Assembly: GCF_958295425.1 (NCBI RefSeq)
Contig: NC_081135.1
Span: forward strand, 25,392,113-25,456,112
From: Solea solea
Lineage: Eukaryota; Chordata; Actinopteri; Pleuronectiformes; Soleidae
DNA length: 64,000 nt
Direction of reading: 5' to 3'
Every line of letters begins with the position of its first letter. The stretch's first letter is position 1. Positions 27,701 to 40,184 of the stretch are shown here, in pieces. The position numbers and the translations under genes are program-made. The notes under the pieces were generated by a model, which did no database searches, was not told the DNA's origin, and saw only the letters and a list, made by a program, of their open reading frames with translations.

Positions 27701-30700
27701 TACAAGATTACCAACAGGTTTTGTTGTGGTTAACACAGCTGCACCTACATACTAACCTGAGATCGTTTTATGATAGAAACACTAGTCTTCTTGGAGTTAG
27801 TTAATCTGAGTAAAATGTCATATCCCTCCAAAGTGTGCTCCTGAAAAACGTCCATTTCAGGGGCAAGTTAGCCCTTACACTTCACCCTACACCTCTACCT
27901 CAAGAATCAGGACAGTACAACCATCATCATGGAGTGAGTCAACCACAGGCTGCAGAGGCCTATGACCTCTATGTCAAGAATGTTGTGAGTAGGAGCACAG
28001 AGATGTGAGGTGCGTGTGTGTGTGTGTGTTTGTGTGTGTTATATTGAATTACAGGTCAGTTTAAAGTTGAGTCTATGTCATTGTTCTTTCCCCGAGTGCC
28101 TGAGATTCCACAAGTAGCACGGTGTAAAAAGATTATTCACAATGACTCTGTTGCTCTGCAGCAACACTGTGCTTAATGGCATAAGGGAAATGTGTATTTC
28201 AAAGCTGTTTTGGGGCCACATACTGCACACACGTCAGTGCAGATTTCTCATGGACATTAAATTGATCCCTAACTGGGCTACTTGCAAGTTCTGTTAAATG
28301 TAATTTAAAAGTTGAGACAGAATAAGCAATAAAAAGTACAGCACTGCTGATTTACTGTGGCTGATGAGGTTTAATGGAGTACAAAAAAAAAACCAACATT
28401 CATACACTGGATAATAATTCTTGTATTATATAGATAAAATACTGTTGTTTTGTAGTGGAGATTATAGATTTTCCTCTGTGTTTTATTGTTTCTGCTAACG
28501 CTTCCCTGGACTGTGAATGAGAAATTAAAAATAGCGAGCAACTAGATGCAGAGTCATGTGTCTCTTTGTTTAAGATCAATCTTTAAGTGTATTTTCACCA
28601 TTTCTAAATCGAAGCGATGACTTTCTTGTCTTCATTATGATCTGTTAAAAAAACAACATCACATTGTATACACTAGCACCGATATAGCTCTGAGTGCCAA
28701 ACTTCAGCTGATAAAACCAGCAGGCTGCTATCTCATCTGAGCTCTTATAAAAAACATCTGTGTTGATGGCGATGCCAGAAAGAAACATGACTTATTACTG
28801 AAGAACTTTGAGCTCACATACAAAGAGAAACCAAAACGCATACATCATTACTCAGGAATTGAGATCGGATACAATCTCCTTAGATGAAAAAGACACTGAA
28901 TGCGAGTCAATCTTTTCACTGCTGCAGAGACACCTGAAGGGGAAAAATACATGACATCAACATTAAAAACCTGCAACTAGGTTTTGATCAAGCAACTGTC
29001 TCTCAAATAATGCATCCCAAACTTCAAGAGGAAAACTATAGTAAGTGAGTTCATATTCATATTAAATGATTCTCAATCACACTTAATCAAACTTATGTTC
29101 ATCTACAACTCAGCCTGAAAATTCAGTGACAGCTATAAGTGTAAATCCAGCAGCACAAGGCAGCATCTCAGAGAAGAAAGGACTCACATTTTTATTGACA
29201 CGACAACTTTTCTCTCACAGACACGATTGTCAGATACTGCAAGTGTCTCCACATTTGACAGTTATGCCTTAGGAGCTTTACAGGCAGTCCCAACTTGCCC
29301 TTGCTTTGTGTCGCTCCTTTCTTTCTAGCAATACAGGTACCTTGTGAAAAACACACGTGGGAAACACTCTGGAGAGCAACAGCAGCAGAGCTCATCTTAA
29401 ACTGTCTGCTTGCTCACAGCGCACAGGCTGAAAACACATTTTCTTGTATGCGAGCAGAGTCTGCCAAGTTAAGTTTTACGTCTAAAAAAAGCCTGGCGTT
29501 AGCTCCACAAAAGTTTTTCTCTCTTCCTTCCCTCCCATATTCTACTGGCACACCTAAGGGGATAAGGTGGAGAGGGGAGGAGGGGAAACTTGGCCTTGTT
29601 CTCTTAAAAGGCTGGGACAACCTGCTATGCTATCTGTGTGTTTGTTGTGTGTAGTCGTGCCCTCCAGCAGTTTTTCAGATTCAGAAACCCCACTACTCAC
29701 GGTGAAGTTGATAGGTCACAGCACATTCCAGACATTTTCTGCCTGTTTGTTTTCCACAAGGAAGGCTCACACTGCAGCGTACTGCTGCTAAAAAGCACCT
29801 TGTTTGTCTTTGATCGCATCACTCCCTCCTGAGTAGGGCTAGACATATGACTGAACAAACAAAGAATTCACAGCATGGTGACCGGAATCAATCTGGGCAA
29901 CAAAAGAGACACAAAATCAAAACTACACATTTTCTGGCTTACCCTATCTATGACTGTGGCATCCTCCATACTATTGTTGAAGCATCTTGTTGATCAGCTG
30001 CTGTCAAAGCTAAGTTTAATGGACAACACAGTCCTGTCATGCTGTGCATGCTGATTCTGCTCATACCTGGCTAGTGAGGGTCAAGATGAGCGAATAGGAG
30101 CTAATGGCACTGACCGGTGCATCATTAAACCACTGTCCAAGAATGAATTATCATCACACATTTTAATTAAACACCGCCAACACTTGCCTTTGGCTGCTTC
30201 ATCAAGATTTTGTCTAGACAGTAATATAATCAAAAGTCCTCCACAGAATATGTGATTAACAAGAACTTGGTGACTGAAACTTCTTTAAAAGCAATACCGC
30301 TGAAGTGTTACTCTTTATGATTATATACAGTACATAAAATGCTACCCTGGTGCTAAAGGGATGCAAGGAATACTAAATCTGAACCAGTAACTAATTCAAT
30401 TCACTCAACACTCATTAAGACCTTGGGTAACTGACATGTGGAATTGGTGGCGATATGTATGAAAGTGCAACAAGCAGATGGATAAGAAGTTGTTAATGTA
30501 GAATTATGCTGTCTGGCAGTGTGAATTTTGTTTCATTTACACACGCAGAAGTCAAATATTAAAGAAGAAGACGCAAGTTTAAATAGAGATGAGAAATAAA
30601 TAGCAAAAACGATACATAATAAAAGGACTGTTTTTTTTTTACTTTTGGCTCTAATAAATTTTATATGACTTTGGCTCTGCAAGCCCTTTTCATCCGCACT

Positions 30701-31462
30701 CAGTACCTTGCAAGTACAAATGTGAGCAAACTGCACTTATGCAGTAAACAATACAAGACAACACCAAATATAATATTCTCTACATTCTCATTCATAGCAT
30801 TTAGAGCAATGCTTGCTATCAAAAGAAGCCTCAGTGTGCTGTTCCAGTTTGAAGACTCTATACTGAGCTTTGATCTTGGATGAAAAGCCTCTGCATAAGA
30901 TGGGCAGACAGGAGGAGTTACACCAGAAAGCCTATGGAGGCAGAACAAAGGCCTTGCTGGGCACAAGAATGTGATGTACACAGAGCAGAATGTACTCTGC
31001 ATCGTGTCTCTGAAAAGGTGCAAGTTTGATCAGCAGATCTACTTGGCACCAGTGCCCACTGCACTGCTCTGCTCTCCACTGCCCATGACATTGCTCTCAC
31101 AGCAAGGACGGGTAGCCACTCGCACAGAAGTCAAATGCAAGAGGAACAATACAGAAACCCTGCCAACGGCTTTATGATTGTTTCAGCATGTTGAATAAGC
31201 CGAGAAGAAACATGGAAAAGACAAGCAAACCAATTGCACACACAAAGGTCTCGCAAACAAAATGACCCTTCTTCCATACCTTCCTTATTTCCTTGTACCC
31301 ACAAACTCACAAATACAACTATGACATGTTGTCAAGTTACCAGCAGACCAATGGTGTTAAAATATACAGCCTCAAAGCGCATCAGACTGTCAGTAATTAT
31401 GATGTCGTCCAGCAGGTGTGAGTGCAATTTCCCAATTGATCCATATAAAGTGTTATCAGATT

Positions 31463-31540
31463 CCTGTAAACCATGAGCACATGTCCTGGTCTTGCCCAAC
31501 CCTGTGCAATCACTGGACTTCAATCTTTAAAACCTTTCAA
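31463..31540 (+). pseudogene. Non-LTR retrotransposon reverse-transcriptase tail fragment
   Basis: In one plus-strand frame, 26 codons read a His-Met-Ser-Trp-Ser-Cys-Pro-Thr-Leu motif followed by His-Trp-Thr-Ser-Ile-Phe. This resembles the conserved HMFWxCPxL...W..IF block near the C terminus of L1/Tx1-like fish LINE polymerases. The frame is closed a few codons downstream. It is a small degraded remnant; the match is from memory of the family motif. Confidence 0.4.
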
Positions 31541-34219
31541 CTAAATCATACTTGAATAAACAAGAGATGAAAAGACACATTTCTATGTATAAAATCCTCA
31601 GAGAGCAAAACATTTGGTGGCTCCTATTAAAACAGAGACAGGATGCTGAATATGTCTGTAAAAAAAAAAACATGCAGCCAGGACCTTAAGTACAAAGAAA
31701 CTTCAGTGTGTTAGTAGAATGGAACTCGTTCTGTGGTTTGAACTTTATAAATGGAAAGGAGCACTTCAACAAAGCAACCAGATACACAACAAAAAAAGAG
31801 TAAATGGATGGACTGACAACCAGTCATGCACACAGTATGTGCCCAGTCATGGGACAGAAGCATATGAAAGAAGCAGAAGAATCTGAGGCTCTCCTCTGCT
31901 CTGAGGCACACCCTTGAAATATTTATGACCCTCAGCATTCTATCCTCCATTCTATCCTCCAGCAGGGACACGGCGTAGCTGCCTCTTCATCTCTGGACTG
32001 GACTTTACAGTCTCTACAACAGCCGGCTAGCTTGCTCCAAGGCTCAACATTCTTCTCAATTGGATCCTATTACAGCACCAACTAGCAGCAAAGTAATCGC
32101 ACTAAATCCAACATGTTCTCAAAGCTCTTAATGCAGAATGTTATCCTACAGCACATTCACTGAATGCTTGGTTTTGCTCAACAATGGGCTGAACTCACTC
32201 AAGTAAAGTTCTTTCTTCATGCATTTGTGGTAAGTGACCACAGAGAAGAATGAGTCAGGACCAGAACCGGGACCAGGACTGGAGTTTCCCGTTCACTCAG
32301 ACTTTCCTTAAAGAAGTTGCATCACTGTGCTACCACCAAATCTATCCACTAACCCCACTTGATATCACCACAATTCACGTTAACTTGTGTAATACGCCCA
32401 TTATTATCCTGTTGGATGAAAAGCCATACCTGAGGAAAGTAAAGCCTTTAGTACACATTCATTAGGGGGATGGGTCTGTGAGAGGTGTAGAAGAAGAGGT
32501 TTTCATTATAAAGCAAGCAACATAAAATCTCTTCAAGTCTCAAATAGCTGTGTGAAGACTGCAAACTTGCTGACTCAGAGTAGAAAGATGATATTCAATA
32601 CCTGAGTCAGAGCTCCTACAGATGAAAAGCTGTTTGACCACCTTGTCTTCATTGCTGCTCCCAAAGCTTTTAGGAACAATTTCTCCTCAGAAACCACGGC
32701 CATGCCACACTGATAGACATTGCTCCCATGCATTTAAGTCACAATCATTCTGTCATCCACATGCCACAGTCTGGCAACAACAGAAAGATGGGCCGCTCCC
32801 GCTCTTTCTCCCGGTAATCCACTTTGTGTTGGTCTTGAATTCTACAGCAGCACACCTTCTCCTGAACATATTTTTATGTGCATACTATGGTCTCATTATC
32901 ACAGCTTCTAGACTGGATACAAGTGTGATGCAGCAGATGGATTGTCAAGGGTAAATCACACCGACTCTGTGTCCAAAAACAAATCTTTTGTTAACGGTGT
33001 AACACTGGTTTCAAAACACAGTGTGTGACAGTGGGGTTACTACCATTAATAGCATTAAGATACACACACCAATGCTCATTATACCATTAATAGCCAATGT
33101 CAGTGGCAGAGGTCGACAAACATGTATTCATCAGCAACTATAGCTACCACATGCACGCATGCCACCTCTTTACCCAAAGGTCTGAGAGTAAAGTTTTGAT
33201 CTTATCTAATCACTTAAATAGAGGGGAATTGTAATGATCTCCATGGGGAAATTGGGTCAATACAAGAGCACATACTTGGATAAGAACAAATGACAACAGC
33301 GCCTCATTAAACTGGCTGAACATTCTGCTTAAACTGCTCAAATCAGTTAAATCAGGCAGCATTTTAAGTATCAAAAATCCCATCCTGTTCCTTGCTAAAT
33401 GTTTACTGAATTGGAGAAGGCAAACCAGAGTCGATGACCAACCAAGGTTTAGGCAGTTTCCACCGCAAACACCAGCCATGAACTAAAAATGACTTCGTAG
33501 TCAGAGGGTTTAGAGAGCTACAGAGGAGGAGAGGGAAAAAAAACAGGGTATGACAGTCAGCCTATGAATTACTCAGCAGACCATTTCTCCCTCTGTCCTC
33601 CATGCAAGAGATAATGGAGATCATCCATCTTCTTGCCCTCCTTCTTGCACCATCTTTTCACCACTCATCTGCATCCAGGTCAGCTGAGAAATAACACAGG
33701 TCCACTCCAATTTCTATGACGCATGACGTTTGATACGAGGAACCACCAGTCTACAAGCACAGTTGACAAAAGCCACAGTAGTTTTTCTAGGCGGAATTAC
33801 AAGGTTAGCTGGACAATTGCACTGATTAAAGGCTGTGAAACATACATTTTTCAATCAGCTTATTATACTGAGTGATTGGTCCTTGAAAACAATATTTTTC
33901 AGGCAAACTTAGATGCTGTGGCTATACTTCATACAATTACATATTCATGTTTGCTTTTTTTCCCTTCCAACTTTTTTCATGGGTTTTTGAGGTGGGCTGA
34001 AAAAATGTAGCGTCACATATTACTGTGTGCCAATCACAGTTTATTTATGTACGAGTTGAAGGGCTACACATTTTTATCTTCTGACATGACTGGTTTCACA
34101 TTCCATTTTGAATGACACCACTCATTATTGTCTGTAAGGTAAATATGATGCTGGAGTCGGCAGCTGGTTAGCTTCGCTGAGCACAAAGACTTGAAACAGG
34201 GGGTAAACAGTTTAGCCGA

Positions 34220-34670
34220 TTCTGACTGGGCGTGGGAATAAACAGGGTTTAAAACAATAAACAATAGTATCACGATACAATCATATAGCGATACATCACG
34301 ATATCGGTCTAACTGAAGATAAACCAAACGTCCATGAAAAGTGCAGGATTATTCTATTTATTCACAACCATGAGAACAAAGTGCATAAAGTCTATGAATT
34401 GAACATGGATGGAGCATCTCTTAACGTAGCTTTCTCCACTATTATCCAGCTGTAAACTCCCTCTTCTTCCGCCAGGTAACTTCCACCCAAGTTTCCCTCA
34501 GTGCCACCAAGGAGACATCAAGTAGTTAAACTGACAAGATAATGTTTACTTTAAAAGCGCTTTAATTTATTAATTTTAATACTGATACTTGCCCTAGCGA
34601 ATCGGTTATCATATTGCATGAGGATGGACGACGATATATCACCAAATCGCTATTCTGACCCACCCTTAAT
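34220..34670. mobile_element. Degenerate MITE-like AT-rich element
   Basis: Left part contains repeated ATCACGATA / ATAGCGATACATCACGATAT motifs. The right part contains their near reverse complements (TATCATATTGCATGAGG, CGATATATCACC) and ends in a CTGACCCACCCTTA terminus. Such GATACGATAT palindromic edges are typical of non-autonomous DNA transposons in fish. No clean target-site duplication was found, so the borders are approximate. Confidence 0.45.
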
Positions 34671-36855
34671 TGTGTCCATAGGTAATTAAGTATGAGTACC
34701 AGTGCTTTTAAAATTCCTAAAATATATTTGTATACAGAAAATAAGCATGTGAACAGTCAATCGAGTATAAAGATGTTTGTTTTTTTATTACATTGTTGTT
34801 TACTGAATGAAGAATATTCAAGGATTCAAAGGGCAGTGCTTAACATTTAAGGGAAGTTTAGAGATGAAAAATGTGGAACAGCTCTCTTACGTAATATATT
34901 TAAGTCAAATGTCCATATTTTAGGCAATTAAAGTGGTTCCAAGTACAAAAAACATCTACCCATTGATGCCAAAAATAAATGCACAGTCAAGGTGGCATAG
35001 AAAGAATAACGTCGGCTACTTGCACAGGTTATCAAAAATAAATGGTTGTTGCAAATTATCATTACAAAAACCCCTCAGTATATTGTAGGGTGCAGTAAAT
35101 TAATCACAGCAAGAGAACATTTTAAATTATATAAATGTATCTGTTGAGGAAACACTATTTATTATAACCACAATGAGAGCACACAGATTGTTTATTTCAC
35201 ACATCAGCAGGCCTAAGCTGCTGATGCTGGAACACTGAGCAGTGTGGCTGTGTCGAACTCATACTATTCCAAAGTAGTGGTAGCTGGAGTAGCTAAACTG
35301 CTTAAGAAAACATACATGACGCAGCTGCTCAAAATCATGAATAATACAGTGATCATGCACATGCAACCCAGATTATACACTTACACACATGATTAAAAAC
35401 GGAGATGTTTCCCTGTGGAACACCGGCATGTCTGACGCTAAAGAGAGAAGAGGTTTTTGAGGAGGGCACAAAACCTAATGGAGTCTCAAGCTCTCATCTC
35501 CTTTCAATAAAACGGGTTGTCTATTCTATCCTGTAACAGGATGCAACAGAGAAGCAACCGAGGGGCACCAGCGTAAGGTGAAGAGTTCACTGCAGCAGAC
35601 AGGAATAGGATTTGAGAGTGAAATAGCTGCTGATTTCTTTTAGCCTGTAAGAAAATGACACTCTCTTCTTTGATCAGAAAGAAAGCAGAGGAAATATGGA
35701 GGTGGGGAGGCCTGGAGACAGACACAGGAGGAGACTGGTGGGGAAATAGTCAACATAGTCTGTCAGAGGAAGATTAACACGAAAGAGACGCAGAAGGCAA
35801 TAGACTCGGGGGGAGATATAGCTATCAGAGTTCCAACATAGCAGGATGTCACATGTGGAGAGCAGGAAAAGGAAACTGGCCAGATATAGAGTGGTTAAGT
35901 TGCTCCTGAAAAAATGTCTCTCCATTCAGGGAACTCAGTGGCAGTTAATGTGCCTATCAAAGCATGCACATTTGGTGCATTCCTAAACCTGGATTGTTGC
36001 TACTGCAGGCAGCTAATATGGAGAAAGACAAGAGTCAATGCAGAAGTTACACAGAATGCCATGTATGTGAACCTCCGCCAAGGCCAGACAATCCTAAACA
36101 TCCGTCTAGCTCCCATAATGGAAAAATGAAAGGAAAAGGTCACTCTCACCTTTGCAAACTCATCTGTTCACGCAAATATCACCGTTTACTTTAAGAGCCA
36201 CACATCCTTCTATGAAAACATGAAGAAATTGTATGAAAGGTGCCTCCTGCATCCACTTATTTAGCTGGATCAACACCAAAATGTAACCGTTTCTTCCCTG
36301 ACCCCAACACGCGACCCTTTCACAAATATTAAATCTGTACTTTTTGCACAATCCTGCTGGCAAATAAGCAAACATGCAGACAAGGGTGAAAACATAACCT
36401 CCTCTGCAGAGGTAAAAGACCTTGAGAGGGTTTTCCGTTACTTCAAAGTGTGTGACTTCACTTATTGGCTTGTGTAGTTGACATTTCCTCCAGAGTTGGC
36501 AAGAAATGGAGTCACACCCTGAGGTAAAATCCCAAATCTAGACATCAGACATAATGTGGGCCATTAATTAGTATTAATACAATGTACCATTTGAGAACTA
36601 CTTAAATAAAAGAGCTCACATGATCCAAGAGATGAACTTAAGAAGAACCTGAATTTAAGTTCTTTTTTCATTATTTACAGTAAACTAAAAACTAAACTAA
36701 ACTAAAACTCAAAGAAAATCCAAATACAGATAAAAACTCCTGATTCAAGGACAAGTCGTGTAGGTTTCAGTTGACGAGCAGCACAAATACAGGGATTATT
36801 AGATGGGGTTCCATGGATGCAAAATTGCGTTGTTGTTGTGAATGCTTCTTCAGAT

Positions 36856-37342
36856 TAGAGGTGGGCAAGACATACAGTATATCGTCTAAAATAATATTGT
36901 GATTTTTGTTTTAAAGAAATGCATATTGACATTGTATTTAAATGACTTTGCATAAAAAAACAAGCAAACGTGCAGAAACTCCACACATTCCCTGAATGCG
37001 TGCTGCAGAAGTGAGCAGGATTCAGTGTAACATGACTGTTAGTGGGCCTACATGATCACATGACCTCTCGCTAGTATCCTCTCTGCCACACAGATTAGCT
37101 GCATGTGGTTATGCTAACAGGGGAAAAACATGGAGACACCACCAGCCCCCCAACTAAGTATTTGAAATGATTTGCTCTTGCTTGTTTGCTGCATAATTGA
37201 CCTTAAAGCAGAGTTCAATGTTTCTACACTGCAGTTCGGTTATAAGTAAGCAGCAATTTATAACTTAATCCAGTAAAATACATTTTTTAAAGGCTATCTA
37301 CTAATTATCATTATTGGTCGTTGCACATATCACTCAACCCTA
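36856..37342. mobile_element. hAT-like MITE with perfect 8-bp target-site duplication
   Basis: CTTCAGAT flanks the element at 36,848-36,855 and 37,343-37,350. The left end reads TAGAGGTGGGCAAGAC and the reverse complement of the right end TAGGGTTGAGTGATATG, giving imperfect terminal inverted repeats with the TAGGGxTGxG pattern common to fish hAT MITEs. The 487-bp interior has no ORF of note. Confidence 0.8.
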
Positions 37343-39197
37343 CTTCAGATAAATATTTTGTAACACTATAATTTTAGTGAAAGAGTAACCAAACATCATG
37401 GGATGTAATAAAGTAGCATAATAAATCATATCTATGTATACACACTGCTTTGCTTTGTTACTGTGCAGGACTTTGTACAGGTACAGGCTATGACATCATT
37501 GAGTGTCTGTGAAGCAGTATGACACTAAAGTGACTAATTTATTTGGTGTGGACCTTCTCTTACATAAATAAGTGGAGAATGTACTGTAATCTGGATAAGC
37601 ATTAAGATTAAATCAAATTTAGGTTGGGATTTCTTTAATAATGCATAAAATAGGATTAATTATTCCAATGTCACTTTTGACTTTTGAATGTTCTACCTCA
37701 TAATTATTGTGAAATATTTTGCTGTTCAGTAAAGATTTGTCACTTCAATAACACTTTTCACATCACTATGAACTGTGGGATTTCTTCATATACAATTATT
37801 AATAATGTGATAGATGTGAAATGTGTTATTATGCTGGCATGTTTTCAAGCCCTAGACCTGGAGATGCAAGATGTCAGAGTTCAAAAGCTATTATTTCTCA
37901 TTTTAAACTGAAGTGTGTGTGTGTGGGGGGGGGTCAAACCGAGGACACAGGCAAGAGGTATGACGCATGTGCAGATACAAATGCAGTATGCAAATACACA
38001 TTAGCAATATCAGCCAAAGTGTGCAGCCACACCACAAGGCAGACATCACAATACAGTATATCCTGATGGCATTACTAAACTGGGAAAAGTGATCATGCTG
38101 CCTTTCTTAAGCTATATTCTCAGTATCAATTTTCATTTTCTACTAAACTGCATATTATAGCTTCTAAATCCTAATGACATCTGGGCAGCATACTGATGCA
38201 TGAACTGCCTTATCGCAAATGTTTCAGTTTTCAGTTTTTTTATTAACTTCCAAGAGGAATGAAACTGGTTAGTGGAAAAACAGAGCCATATAACAGCAGT
38301 ATGGGTGTGTCAGCTCAGTTACTATTAAGGCAGATAGCCATTGGATCAAGTATGGCATTTGGAGTCCGGACATGTGCTATCTAAAACTTGAGGCCAGTAA
38401 TGAGACCAGTGTGTCTTCATTAGACATGGAACAAAATAGCAAAAGCTACAATAAATCAGTCTAGCTTAGTTCAGGTCCCTTTGGTGCATGAGAGAAATGA
38501 GAAAACTACAGCAGAAGTTCAGCTTTGTTTCTCATAGCTGTCACACACACATGACCACTGGTTAAAGCAGCCTGCACAGACATGTGTGCATGTGGATTTT
38601 GTTGCTTCTCTCCGTCAAATCTCTTTACTGTGAAGTGGAAAGGGCTGGACGATAAGAATAAGAGCCAAAAAGATTTATCGCAGTGCAAAATTTCCAAATG
38701 ACTTTTGATTATTATCAAGATAAATGTCAGACAAAATGATGGTTGAGTTTTGGCCCCGAGTGAAAGTTGAATAAACCAGTTGAACTTCTTCAGTAAAACT
38801 TTTTCAGTAAAACTGCCACAGCAGATATGTTGTCTCAAAGCGTGTTGGCATACAGCCACTGTACACAGCACTTAACATATGTTATATTAATTTAGAGGTA
38901 TATGTATATATGTGTGTGTATAGACAATAAGTGTACACAATTCTAAAATCAAATGTTTATATGAAATAAACAATACAAATAGTTGGATAAGTGCACAAGA
39001 GTACTCAACATCCTCACAAATAATAAGAAGACTGAAAGAAGGCAACATAAATAACAAAATAACTCACATTTAAAAAAGAAATGAACACATAAAATTATAA
39101 CAGAAATAAAAAATTACAACAAGATTGAAAATGTAAAAAAAAAAAATATTATTAACAGACAGGTAACGGAAAACAATAATGCATGTTGTCAACTTAC

Positions 39198-39321
39198 CTT
39201 CAGAAAGCTCCAGCTCCAGCTCCGCCAGCTTCTCCCGCACCTCTGCCGGCAGGGTCATCGCGACAGCCGGGGTGGGCTCCATCATCATGGTTAACAATCC
39301 GGCCGAGGTCCTCTCTGCCAT
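39198..39321 (-). CDS. dip2a: DIP2-family protein (disco-interacting protein 2), first coding exon
   Basis: The exon encodes 41 residues plus one nucleotide. It begins MAERTS at an ATG in strong context (ACCATGG, 39,321-39,319) and ends in LPAEVREKLAELELELSE with a split Gly codon at a consensus donor (CTGAAG|GTAAGT). LAELELELSEG is the start of the DMAP1-binding region at the N terminus of DIP2 proteins, large proteins with two adenylate-forming-enzyme-like domains. The LPAEVRE form is closer to my recollection of DIP2A than of DIP2B or DIP2C, so the family is secure but the paralogue is provisional. The protein has extra residues (TMMMEPTPAVAM) between the start and the conserved part. All later exons lie left of the window. 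Confidence 0.85.
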
Positions 39322-39840
39322 GGTTATCCAGTATGAAGCACGAATGGGTCCAACCGAGGAGGAACAACGGCACCGGGGAGGGAACTATACCGGCAACACC
39401 TCCCTTCACTGGGTTTCGGCTGAGGAGGGCGAACAGGGTGTTGGTGCTTATCCTGTCTCGTTGCTGCTGCTGCTGCGATGTCGCACAGATGTGAGAGAAA
39501 TCTCTAAAAGCGTCATGACACGGCTAGCTGCGGGGCTAGCACACACGCCTGGCTGCGTGTTTCCATGGAGAGTGGCGGGGACGGAGCCACTGTCCGAGTC
39601 TCCTTGCCTTGCTGTCTGTCTGCGTGTCTGCCCGTCAGCGCTGTTGTCGGCGGCGACTGCCTCCCTTCAACTGTGGAGAGAACTCATTCAACTCCTCGCT
39701 CACTTCCCACGGCGCAGTCGCCATTGCATCATAGCAACAGCAGCCGCGGCCGTGCGCGTTCACGTGACCCACTCCGCGTGTTTGCGCACCTCCTGCTGCT
39801 TCACATGCACCGCGCCTGCCTCCTACTGACACAGCCACAG
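39322..39840 (-). promoter_or_regulatory. CpG-rich promoter / 5' UTR region of the DIP2 gene
   Basis: GC and CpG density rise sharply from about 39,200 to 39,840 against AT-rich surroundings, as expected of a vertebrate CpG-island promoter. Visible motifs are the palindromic E-box TCACGTGA at 39,760-39,767 and ATTGCATCA at 39,723-39,731. The latter equals the C/EBP-ATF composite (amino-acid response) consensus. No TATA box is evident, so start sites are probably dispersed. A 216-codon plus-strand ORF across this island is a by-product of GC richness. Confidence 0.7.
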
Positions 39841-39863
39841 TGATGCTGGGTCACACTGCTATC

Positions 39864-40184
39864 CAAGGTTATAATAGTTTTGGATTTTTTCATTGGTTTT
39901 TGTTTTTATTTCGTTTTGACTTTTTGTTTTTAAAATGAGTTAGTTTTAAGAGCGGGTTTGCTCCTTTTTTTGTAATATGAGTATTTGGTGCAAGATTCAA
40001 AAAGGTGATAAGTATTGTGATGCCAATCTAAAAAAGGCAGACTAGAGACACACAATTCAGTTGTGAGTCATTTGGGGGGGGGGGGGGTTAAACTCTAGTT
40101 TTCATTTCTATTTCAGGTAACAAAAATGTTTTTTCACTTTTTGTTTCGTTATTTTGTTAGTTTTTGTTAAGTATAATAACCTTG
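39864..40184. mobile_element. Terminal-inverted-repeat element, CAAGGTTATTATA family
   Basis: The left end reads CAAGGTTATAATAG and the right end is the reverse complement of CAAGGTTATTATAC. The flanking octamers CTGCTATC (39,856-39,863) and CTACTGTC (40,185-40,192) agree at 6 of 8 positions, which may be an eroded 8-bp target duplication. The interior is T-rich with TTTTCGTTT/TTTTTGTTA motifs and a G15 run. It lies about 540 bp upstream of the DIP2 start codon. Confidence 0.55.

Larger units (their letters stand above)
1..39197 (-). other. DIP2-family gene, intron 1 (5' part)
   Basis: Everything left of the exon-1 donor at 39,191-39,197 reads as first intron of the minus-strand DIP2 gene. 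I looked for a following exon encoding the usual continuation of the family (DITQKGYEKKR) and did not see it, so the intron exceeds 39 kb if this assignment is right. ORFs here are short, overlap on both strands, have low-complexity products from CA/TG tracts and share no recognised domain. Visible content: CA/TG microsatellites (near 9-33, 4,305-4,330, 4,882-4,905, 8,032-8,059, 27,186-27,205, 28,013-28,040), an A18 run near 22,923, G-runs near 11,312 and 25,433, hAT-like elements, a LINE trace near 31.5 kb, an inverted repeat pair at 4.0/7.45 kb, and hairpins at 7.03, 10.15 and 21.66 kb. Stretches between these show nothing I can name; regulatory elements are possible but cannot be proved from one sequence. 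Confidence 0.6.

Noticed and set aside
39179..39829. 216-codon plus-strand ORF opposite the DIP2 first exon
   Set aside because: It spans a CpG island where stop codons are rare, has no recognisable domain, and overlaps antisense to a well-supported exon.
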